Shown here: positions 55,977-63,482 of the stretch, piece after piece
Layout: each line of letters opens with the position of its first letter
Numbering within the stretch: position 1 is the stretch's first letter
NCBI GenBank assembly: GCA_046760785.1
Contig: JBHIET010000004.1
Location: 15,137 to 79,136, forward strand
Reading direction: 5' to 3'
Source of the DNA: JBHIET01 sp046760785
GTDB lineage: Bacteria > Chloroflexota > Anaerolineae > B4-G1
Length of the DNA: 64,000 nucleotides
Translations under genes and position numbers: made by a program
Notes under the pieces: generated by a model
Told to the model about the DNA's origin: nothing
The model's input: only the letters and a program-made list of their open reading frames with translations
Databases searched by the model: none

Positions 55977-56839
55977 AGTACCTGTTCTACCCCGGTTGTA
56001 CACAGGAAAGCTCTGCCCTGGAATACAAGACCTCGACGCTGGCGGTGTTGGAAGCCCTGGGGGCGGAGGTGGAGGAACTGGAGGACTGGACCTGCTGTGG
56101 GGCCAGCGCTGCGTCGGTGCAGAGCAACTTACTGGGAATGGTGCTCCCGGCCCGCAACCTGGCCCTGGCCGAGCAGGCCGAGAATGGGCGAGATATGCTG
56201 ACCGTCTGCAGCGCCTGTTACACCAACTTCCGGCGCACTGCTGCCGCCATCGCCTCACAGCCTGGATTGCTCGATGCCATCAACCAGGCGCTGGAGGTTG
56301 AGGGTGTGACGTATCGGGGGACGGCCACGGCGCGGCATTTGCTGGACGTGCTGGCCAACGACCTTGACCTGGAGGCCATCAAAGAACGGGTCAAGCGCCC
56401 GCTGACCGGCCTAACCGTTGCTCCGTATTACGGCTGCCAGACCGTCCGTCCCTACAGCCCTTTCGACGACGACCAGCGGCCCACTTCGATGGTCGCGATC
56501 TTGGAGGCGCTTGGGGCCACGGTTCACCGGCATAACCGCGAGGCCTCCTGCTGCGGCACTTCCCTGCTGACGACAAAGCCGGAGCTGGGGGTGACGATGG
56601 CCGCATCGGTGCTGGAGGGGTGCGCGCCGGCCGACTGCATCGCCACCGTCTGCCCGATGTGCCATATGAACCTGGACGCATATCAGGGCCGGGTCTCCCG
56701 CCTGCTGGACCGAGAGATCCACATCCCTGTTCTCTTTCTGCCCCAGTTGATGGGTTTGGCCTTTGGTTTGCCGGAAAGTGTGCTGATGTTCGACCGACAT
56801 GTGGTGCCGGTGAAGCCGGTGTTGGACAAGGTAGGGTGA
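55973..56839 (+). CDS. hdrB: Heterodisulfide reductase subunit B-like protein
   Basis: 288 residues with two CCG domains. The first, C9-x31-CC(41,42)-x36-C79-x2-C82, fits the canonical spacing for the non-cubane 4Fe-4S cluster that cleaves disulfides. The second, C155...CC(193,194)...C227-x2-C230, is also complete. The disulfide or other substrate in a non-methanogen is unknown. Followed by the HicB-like gene, then hdrA. Confidence 0.92.
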   Translation: MKYLFYPGCTQESSALEYKTSTLAVLEALGAEVEELEDWTCCGASAASVQSNLLGMVLPARNLALAEQAENGRDMLTVCSACYTNFRRTAAAIASQPGLLDAINQALEVEGVTYRGTATARHLLDVLANDLDLEAIKERVKRPLTGLTVAPYYGCQTVRPYSPFDDDQRPTSMVAILEALGATVHRHNREASCCGTSLLTTKPELGVTMAASVLEGCAPADCIATVCPMCHMNLDAYQGRVSRLLDREIHIPVLFLPQLMGLAFGLPESVLMFDRHVVPVKPVLDKVG

Positions 56840-56872
56840 AACCAAATCACAGGGTTGTGAGGAGGTGCTCAA

Positions 56873-57214
56873 GTGCAAGTTTATCAGTTCACAGTAGTCA
56901 TTGAACCGGATGAAGACGCGTTCCACGCTTACGTTCCTGCGCTGCCCGGTTGTCACACCTTTGGGGACACCGTCGAGGAGGCCCGGGTCAATGTTAAAGA
57001 AGCAATTGCTCTGCACATTGAATGTATGCAAGAAGATAGGGAACTCGCCCCCCGCGGCGGTCATCTGCACCTCCACCGGCCCAGCGATGGTAGACGTGTC
57101 ACTGTGCCTGTGCATAAGGGGCGCTCTGTGCCCAAGGGCACGCTGTGGGCAATACTGCATGATGCCGACGTCAGTATTGATGAATTCTACGAACTGCTCA
57201 GCAAACAACCCTGA
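56873..57214 (+). CDS. HicB-HicA-like fusion protein
   Basis: 113 residues. Residues 1-60 are a HicB antitoxin-type fold (FTVVIEPDEDAFHAYVPALPG, then EEARVNVKEAIALHIECMQED). Residues 61-113 match HicA from its catalytic His strand onward (GGH64LHLHRPSDGRRVTVPVH, then PKGTLWAILHDADVSIDEFY). The N-terminal helix of HicA is missing. GTG start after GGAGG. Between hdrB and hdrA. HicA cleaves mRNA; whether this truncated fusion does so is unknown. Confidence 0.8.
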   Translation: MQVYQFTVVIEPDEDAFHAYVPALPGCHTFGDTVEEARVNVKEAIALHIECMQEDRELAPRGGHLHLHRPSDGRRVTVPVHKGRSVPKGTLWAILHDADVSIDEFYELLSKQP

Positions 57215-57275
57215 TTGGTAGCGCGTTGCTGCCCCGACCGCACGCGGGGCGACAGCCTGAAGGGAGTATGTGATT

Positions 57276-60200
57276 ATGCAAGAACCCCGAATCGGTGTCT
57301 ACATCTGCGAGTGCGGCATCAACATCTCGGCCACGGTGGACGTGGCAGCAGTGGTGGAGATGGCCGCCACGTTGCCCGGCGTGACCGTCGCCCGGCAGTA
57401 TAAGTATACGTGCTCCGAGCCTGGCCAGAAGATGATTCAGGAGGACATCCGGGAGCTAGGCCTGAACCGGGTCGTGGTGGCCTCCTGCACCCCCCGCATG
57501 CACGAGCCCACCTTCCAGCGCCTTCTGGCCGAGACCGGGCTCAACCCCTACTTCTTCGAGATGGCCAATATCCGCGAGCACGTTTCTTGGGTGATCCACG
57601 ACAGGGAGGCGGCAACCGAGAAGGCGAAGCGGCTGGTGCGGGCGGCGGTTTTCCGGGTGGCTTACCACGCCCCGCTGGAGCCGCGCCAGGAAACGGTCAC
57701 CCAGGCGGCATTAGTGGTAGGTGGCGGCATCGCCGGTATCCAGGCTGCCCTTTCCATCGCTGACTCTGGCTATCCGGTCTACCTGGTGGAACGGGAGCCG
57801 ACCATTGGCGGCCACATGGCCCAACTGGACAAGACCTTTCCCACCCTCGACTGTAGCACCTGAATTCTCGGTCCCAAGATGATGGATGCCGGTCGGCATC
57901 CCAACATTACCCTCCTGAGCTACAGCGAGGTCGAGGAAGTTTCGGGCTACGTGGGCAATTTCGACGTGCGCGTGTGCCGCAAGCCGCGCTACGTGCGCGA
58001 GGACAGGTGCACCGCCTGCGGCCTGTGCCTGGAAGTCTGCCCAATCTCAGTGCCAGACGAGTTCAACGAGGGCCTTGGGACCCACCCGGCCATCTACCGT
58101 CCCTTCGCCCAGGCCATCCCGCCTGCGTTCGTGATCAACAAGCGCGGCGTGGCTCCCTGTCGAGACGCCTGCCCCACCGGGCAGCGGGCGCAGGGCTACA
58201 TCGCCCTGATCCGCGAGGGCCGCTTCGCCAACGCCTACCGCGCCATCAAGGAGGACAACCCCTTCCCGGCGGTCTGCGGGCGGGTGTGCAACCACGTGTG
58301 TGAGACGGCCTGTTCGCGCGGCAAGGTGGACGAGCCGGTGAGCATCATGCGGCTCAAGCGTTTTGTCACCGATTGGGCCTTCGAGCACCCCGGAGAGGTG
58401 GCCGAGGCGTTCCGGCCCAAGATTGAGGCCGAGGAACAGGTGCCTGAAGCGACGGGCAAGAAGGTGGCCGTCGTCGGCTCCGGGCCGGCGGGCCTGACCG
58501 TGGCGCAGGACCTCAAGCTCAAGGGGCACGACGTGACGGTCTTCGAGGCGCTACCGGTGGCCGGTGGCATGATGCGCGTGGGCATACCCGAGTACCGCCT
58601 GCCCTACGATCTGCTGCAGCGCGAAATCACCGAGATTATCGCCCTGGGCGTCGAGCTGAAGCTGAACGCGCGCGTGGACGACGTGGTCGCGCTGAAAAAG
58701 GAATACGATGCCGTCTTCGTGGGCATCGGCGCCCACGCCGGGATACAGCTCCACATTCCTGGTGTTGACCTACCCCAGGCGCTTTCAGCGATCGAGTTCT
58801 TGCGCCATGCCAGCCTGGGGCGCTACGCCGATTTGATGGGGAAAAAGGTGGTCGTGTTGGGTGGCGGCGACGTGGCGATGGACGCGGCCTGCACAGCGAT
58901 GCGCGTCGGCACAATGCAGGCCGATGAGCGCGGTGGTGCTCCCCCTGAGGTGCGCATCGCCTACCGCCGTACCGAGGCGGAAATGCCTGCCCGGGAGGAC
59001 GAGATTCGTCAGGCCAAGGAAGATGGGGTGATCTTTGACTGGCTGGTCTCACCGGTGGAGGTGGTCGCTGACGAGGAGGGCAATGTCTGCGGTCTGGGTT
59101 GCGTGCGGATGAAATTGGGCGAACCCGACGAGAGTGGACGGCGTCGCCCGATCCCCATTGAAGGGTCGGAGTTCCTGGTGGATGCTGATGTGGTCGTCTC
59201 GGCTATCGGTGCTCGGCCTGATCTTGAGTGCATACCTGAGAGCATTGAGCGTACATCCAGGGGCCTGATCGCCGTGGATGAGAGCACGATGATGACCAGC
59301 GTTGAGGGCATCTTTGCCGGTGGCGACGCGGTGACCGGAATGGCTTTCGTGGTGGACGCCGTTGGCGCCGGCCACAGGGCTGCGCGGGCGATGGATGCCT
59401 ACCTGCGGGGCGAGCCGATGCCCGGGCCGGAGGTCCGGCTGCCGGTGGCTGAGTTGACCGAGGAGGACATCGCTCGCAAGCGGGCCGCCGGGCAGATCGT
59501 GGACAGCCCGCGTACCTGTGCCCTGGAGGTGTCACCAGAGGAGCGTATTCACAGCCTGTGCGAGGTCTGCGGCCCGATGACCGAGGAAGAGGCTATCGCC
59601 GAGGCGATGCGGTGTCTGCAGTGTGGTGTGTGTTCCGAGTGCAACCAGTGTGTTCACGTCTGCGGGCCGTTGGCCATTGACCACACGATGACCGGGGAGG
59701 TTGTGGATCTGAAGGTGGGGGCCATCGTCGTCGCCACGGGGTTTGGGATGTGGGACCCTGCACAACTCCCACAGTATTCCTATGGCCTCTCACCCAATAT
59801 CATCACTGGCCTGCAGTTTGAGCGGCTCTCCAGCGCCGGCGGCCCCACCGGTGGGGAGATTCTGACCGCCGAGGGGAAGAAGCCTGAACGGGTCGCTATC
59901 ATCCACTGCGTCGGCAGTCGGGACGAGCACGCCCACCCTTACTGCTCCCGCGTCTGCTGCATGTACTCGCTCAAGCAGGCCCACTTGGTGCGCGACAAGA
60001 CCGGGGCCGAGGTCTACGATTTTTACATGGACATGCGCGCCTTCGGCAAGGCCTACGAGGAGTTCTACGAGCGGGTGCAGGAGGAAGGGGTCACCTTCGT
60101 GCGCGGCAAGGGGGCCGAGGTGGAGGTTCTCCCCGACAGCAAACTGCGGGTGAAGGGTGAGGATGCCAATTTGGGGCGGATCGTGGCCGCCGATGTGGAC

Positions 60201-60695
60201 ATGGTGATCCTGGCGACGGCCGTCGAGCCGCAGCCGGATGCCGACCGGGTGGCCGGTCTCTTTGGTCTGGGGCGCACGCCGGATGGCTTTTTGGCCGAGG
60301 CGCACCCCAAGTTGCGGCCGGTGGAGACCGCCACGGCGGGGGTCTTTCTGGCGGGGTGTTGCCAGGGGCCGCGAGACGTGCCGGACACGGTGGCCCACGC
60401 CGGGGCGGCGGCGCTGGAGGTAGTCCGGCTGTTCAACCAGGGCGAGGTCACCATCTCCCCCACCGTCGCCGTGGTGGAGGCTATGAAGTGCGTGGGCTGC
60501 GGCGAGTGCATCCTGGCCTGCCCCTACACGGCCATCGCCCGCAACGACGATGGTAAATCAGAGGTCAACGCGGCCCTGTGCCACGGCTGCGGCACCTGCG
60601 CCGCCACTTGCCCCTCTGGAGCTATAACCGCTCTCCACTTCACCAACGAGGAAATCGTGGCGCAGATTGAGGGACTACTTGAAGTGATGGTGTGA
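57276..60695 (+). CDS. hdrA: Heterodisulfide reductase subunit A, selenoprotein with inserted GltD-like module
   Basis: Read as one gene through the in-frame TGA at 57861-57863 (residue 196, LDCST-U-ILGPKM), where HdrA has Cys or Sec. Order: N-terminal domain 1-150, FAD domain [19 protein letters not shown], first 4Fe-4S C245[11 protein letters not shown], then an insertion of about 515 residues (281-796) resembling GltD/NfnB ([51 protein letters not shown]), then HdrA resumes ([15 protein letters not shown]) and ends in two 4Fe-4S sites near 1070-1115. HdrA carries the bifurcating flavin. ATG 57276 is nine bases after AGGGAG; GTG 57270 is too close. Confidence 0.9.
57884..57901 (+). promoter_or_regulatory. 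Candidate bacterial SECIS element in hdrA
   Basis: GGATGCC, loop GGTC, GGCATCC: a perfect 7-bp stem whose apical loop begins 27 bases after the TGA. Bacterial SECIS elements lie immediately downstream of UGA with the apical loop about 16-37 bases away, and a GGUC-type loop is that of E. coli fdhF. The distance, stem and loop all fit. Confidence 0.75.
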
Positions 60696-60801
60696 CGGAA
60701 TACGCAATGCGCAATACGCACTACGTTTGCGTTGCCCGACTTGTATTCCGTATTGCGTATTTCGTATTGCGTATTCCGTATTGCGTATTTCGTATTGCGT
60801 G
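60696..60801 (+). repeat. Left low-complexity repeat of four-helix-bundle cassette 2
   Basis: AATACGCAATGCGCAATACGC units followed by inverted TATTGCGTATTTCGTATTGC units. Parts (GCGTATTTCGTA at 60755-60766 and 60783-60794) are exactly complementary to TACGAAATACGC at 61289-61300 beyond the gene. Confidence 0.75.
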
Positions 60802-60814
60802 AGGAGAGGGTCTG

Positions 60815-61285
60815 ATGACGTACGAGGAATGGTTGCGGTCGGTTCCAGCGGAGTTGACCGGCGATCCACTGTGGCAGATGAAAGTATATCGGCTGGCCGT
60901 CTTTGCCGGCGACTTGGCTTGGCAAGATGTATCGAAACTGTTCAAGGATAAACGCACCGTCGGTTTGGCGGATCAACTGTATCGGGCTGTCGGGTCTGTC
61001 AGCGCCAATATTGCTGAGGGATATAGCCGTCGTTCTCGCAAGGATCAGGCCAGATTCTACGAATATGCTCTTGGCTCTGCCCGTGAAGCGCGTGGTTGGT
61101 ACTATCAGAGCCGCTTTGTCCTATCAGAGGATGTGGCATCGCATCGCTTGAAGCTGTTGACTGAAGTGATTCGCCTGTTGCTCACCATCATTCCCGCTGA
61201 GCGGGGTTACAAGATTGCGGAGGAAAGAGTTCCGTACGGTGATCTGAATGAGGCCGGATTGCTGGATAACCCTCCTCTCCCGTGA
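60815..61285 (+). CDS. Four-helix-bundle protein (23S rRNA intervening-sequence protein family), copy 2
   Basis: 156 residues. MTYEEW, then LADQLYRAVGSVSANIAEGYSRRS, the S23/IVP signature, and ALGSAREARGWYYQ. Paralogue of the gene at 8018. GAGGAGAGGG site. It interrupts hdrA and mvhD and, like copy 1, is flanked by mutually complementary low-complexity repeats. Function unknown. Confidence 0.87.
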   Translation: MTYEEWLRSVPAELTGDPLWQMKVYRLAVFAGDLAWQDVSKLFKDKRTVGLADQLYRAVGSVSANIAEGYSRRSRKDQARFYEYALGSAREARGWYYQSRFVLSEDVASHRLKLLTEVIRLLLTIIPAERGYKIAEERVPYGDLNEAGLLDNPPLP

Positions 61286-61288
61286 CCG

Positions 61289-61316
61289 TACGAAATACGC
61301 ACTACGCAATACTCGA
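61289..61316 (+). repeat. Right low-complexity repeat of four-helix-bundle cassette 2
   Basis: TACGAAATACGCACTACGCA and following ATACTCG; inverted relative to the left flank. Confidence 0.7.
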
Positions 61317-61329
61317 CAGAGGATGTCAC

Positions 61330-61746
61330 ATGAGTGAAACCTTTGAACCCAGAATTGTCGCTTTCCTGTGCAACTGGTGCTCCTACGCCGGGGCTGATAA
61401 TGCTGGCGTGGCTCGTATGCAATCTCCGGCCAACGTCCTGCCCATCCGCGTGATGTGCTCGGGGCGCGTGTCGCCGGAGATGGTACTGCGCGCCTTCCGC
61501 TCCGGCGCCGACGGGGTGCTGGTGCTGGGTTGTCACATCGGCGACTGTCACTATACCAGCGGCAACCATCGCACAGCCAAGCGCATGCCGCTGGTGCGCA
61601 ACCTGCTGGGCTACGTTGGCATCAACCCGGAGCGGCTGCGGTTGGATTGGGTCTCATCGGCCGAAGCGCCCAAGTTCGCCCGGGTCACGAAGGAATTTGT
61701 GGATACGGTGCGGGCGCTGGGGCCGATTGCGGAGGAGATGAAGTAG
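61330..61746 (+). CDS. mvhD: Hydrogenase/Hdr iron-sulfur subunit MvhD-like
   Basis: 138 residues with the single 2Fe-2S Cys set (FLCNWCSYAGAD, MCSGRV, GCHIGDCHY). MvhD links HdrA to its electron donor, usually a NiFe hydrogenase or formate dehydrogenase. No Sec codon here. ATG 61330 follows GAGAGG-like bases. The electron-donor genes are not in the window except for the FrhB-like start at 63461. Confidence 0.92.
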   Translation: MSETFEPRIVAFLCNWCSYAGADNAGVARMQSPANVLPIRVMCSGRVSPEMVLRAFRSGADGVLVLGCHIGDCHYTSGNHRTAKRMPLVRNLLGYVGINPERLRLDWVSSAEAPKFARVTKEFVDTVRALGPIAEEMK

Positions 61747-61760
61747 GGCACGCTCACATC

Positions 61761-61807
61761 TTGTCGGAATGGGCAGTATTAGCTATAATTAGGCCGTGTT
61801 AGCTAAT
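61761..61807 (+). promoter_or_regulatory. Promoter and inverted-repeat operator of the Phd/PIN module
   Basis: TTGTCG (61761-61766), 17 bases, TATAAT (61784-61789). The inverted repeat ATTAGCT (61778-61784) and AGCTAAT (61801-61807) overlaps the -10 box, the usual site for antitoxin autoregulation. Confidence 0.7.
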
Positions 61808-61827
61808 CGAGGATGGAGGTGATGAAG

Positions 61828-62118
61828 ATGCCCGCGACAATCACAGCGACGGAGGCGAAAAACCGCTTTGGAGAGGTCATCCGCCGCGTCTGCAAAGGCG
61901 GCGAGACGCTCATCGTCGAGCGGGGTGGGTTGCCCGTGATGGCTATTGTGCCAATGCAGGAGTACCAGGCGAGCGGGATGCGAAAGCAGGCCCGATTCGC
62001 TCGTGCGGTCCGTGCTGCAGCGCAGGAGGCTGAGACCCTGGGGCTGACCGAGGATCAGGTGGAACGAGAAACGCGGGAGATACGGCAGGACGTGTACCGG
62101 GAGCGCTACGGTGAGTGA
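61828..62118 (+). CDS. Phd/YefM-family antitoxin
   Basis: 96 residues. ITATEAKNRFGEVIRRVCKGGETLIVERGGLPVMAIVP is the Phd DNA-binding fold; the rest is the toxin-neutralising tail. ATG 61828 is seven bases after GGAGGT. Its stop overlaps the PIN gene. Confidence 0.88.
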   Translation: MPATITATEAKNRFGEVIRRVCKGGETLIVERGGLPVMAIVPMQEYQASGMRKQARFARAVRAAAQEAETLGLTEDQVERETREIRQDVYRERYGE

Positions 62119-62611
62119 ACACCGCCTGCGTGTTATGGCCGATACCAATGTCCTCATCACCGGAGTGGTCTTTCCCCGCGCCTTTTACGAGTTCTTGCAG
62201 CACACTTTACGCGGCGATTTCACCCTGGTGCTTTCCGAGCAGGTATTGGCCGAGGCCCGGCGGTGGATGGAACGGAAAGCCACTCCCCGTCAGCGGACTG
62301 CACTGGAGATGTTCTTGGAGGAGTGTGAATACGAACTTGTTCCGGATCCTCCTCGCGAGGAGGTGCAAGCTCACTCCGATTTGGTACGAGATGTGACGGA
62401 CATACCGGTGGTGCTGGCAGCGATTCATGCCGGGGTGGATTACTTCGTCACGAACGACCGCGACCTGACAGTTCAGGATGAGACGACGGCTCAACTGCGC
62501 CGGCGGCTTAAGGCTATGCTGGTAGGCACCTTCCTGCATCAGGTGATGGGTTGGAGCCAGGAGGAGTTGGAAGCAGTGCGAGGACGCACGTGGGACGAGG
62601 TGGAAGGGTGA
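62111..62611 (+). CDS. PIN-domain ribonuclease toxin
   Basis: 166 residues. ADTNVLITGV, the middle Glu (LAEARR), TDIPVVLAAI and VTNDRDL give the acidic PIN metal site. Paired with the Phd-like antitoxin (8-base overlap, GTG start). Of the AbiEii-unrelated, VapC-like type with an extended C-terminus. Confidence 0.88.
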   Translation: MSEHRLRVMADTNVLITGVVFPRAFYEFLQHTLRGDFTLVLSEQVLAEARRWMERKATPRQRTALEMFLEECEYELVPDPPREEVQAHSDLVRDVTDIPVVLAAIHAGVDYFVTNDRDLTVQDETTAQLRRRLKAMLVGTFLHQVMGWSQEELEAVRGRTWDEVEG

Positions 62612-63027
62612 GTCGTGCTGAGGCCCTGGCACATCTCTGCGACGAGTTCCGGGTGGACGTCCTGTATGCCTTCGGTAGCCGGGCGGACGAGGTGAGGGAG
62701 TGGCTGGCGGGGGGGCGTGCTGTCCTGCCTTCCGGCCCGGCGGACCTGGACGTGGGAGTGAAGCTGAGCCGAGGAACGCGGCTCTCCGTCCGTGATAAAG
62801 TTCGTTTGGCCCTGGCGCTGGAGGACTTGTTGGAGGTGGTGCGGGTTGATCTGGTTTGTCTGGACGACGCCGACCCGTTTCTGGCCGCCAATATCGTCCG
62901 GGGGGAGCGACTGTACGCCCGTGATGCTTACGAGGCGGATGAGTATGACCTGTACGTTCTCCGCCGGGCAGGAGACCTGGCTCCTCTTGAGCGAGAGCGG
63001 ATGGCGCTTATTTTGGAGGGGAAATGA
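62608..63027 (+). CDS. mntA: MntA-like nucleotidyltransferase antitoxin
   Basis: 139 residues from GTG 62608, overlapping the PIN stop. GSRADEV and PADLDVGV are the nucleotidyltransferase motifs G-S and D-x-D. MntA AMPylates the toxin HepT. ATGA overlap with hepT. Confidence 0.88.
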   Translation: MSRAEALAHLCDEFRVDVLYAFGSRADEVREWLAGGRAVLPSGPADLDVGVKLSRGTRLSVRDKVRLALALEDLLEVVRVDLVCLDDADPFLAANIVRGERLYARDAYEADEYDLYVLRRAGDLAPLERERMALILEGK

Positions 63028-63482
63028 ACCCCGGTAAGCTCTCTAAACGGGTGGTGAGCGATCGGCTTGCATGGGTTGAGCAGATGGTTGGTGAGATCCA
63101 GGCACTACCTCTGGTGAGTCGTGAGGCGTTCTTTGCCGACCGGCGGAACGTGTGGACAGCCGAGTCGTGCCTGCGTCGGGCGCTGGAAGCGCTGCTTGAT
63201 CTGGGCCGCCACATCCTGGCGAAAGGTTTTGGCCAGGGAGTGAGCGAATACAAGGAGATCGCCTCCGAGTTGGGGGGACATAGTGTACTGTCTCAAGAGG
63301 AGGCTCGACTGTTGCGGATACTCGCCGGTTACCGCAATCGGATGGTTCATTTTTACCACGAAATAGGGCCGGACGAACTGTACGAGATCTGTGCTCACGA
63401 CTTGACGGATTTGGAGCGCATTGCGGAAGCATACCGAAAATGGCTGAAGGAGCACCAGGAATGGCTGGACGAGACGCTTTGA
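63024..63482 (+). CDS. hepT: HepT-like HEPN ribonuclease toxin (DUF86)
   Basis: 152 residues. The RNRMVHFYH motif is the Rx4-6H HEPN nuclease site with the Tyr that MntA modifies. Overlaps MntA and, by 22 bases, the next gene. Confidence 0.88.
   Translation: MNPGKLSKRVVSDRLAWVEQMVGEIQALPLVSREAFFADRRNVWTAESCLRRALEALLDLGRHILAKGFGQGVSEYKEIASELGGHSVLSQEEARLLRILAGYRNRMVHFYHEIGPDELYEICAHDLTDLERIAEAYRKWLKEHQEWLDETL

Noticed and set aside
57861..57863. Stop codon splitting hdrA into a truncated protein and a separate downstream gene
   Set aside because: Both sides are in the same frame and continuous HdrA homology crosses the codon, the affected residue is the conserved Cys/Sec, and a SECIS-like hairpin follows.
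60696..60801. Possible CRISPR array
   Set aside because: The units are short, degenerate and lack regular spacers; they are low-complexity inverted repeats and no cas gene is near.
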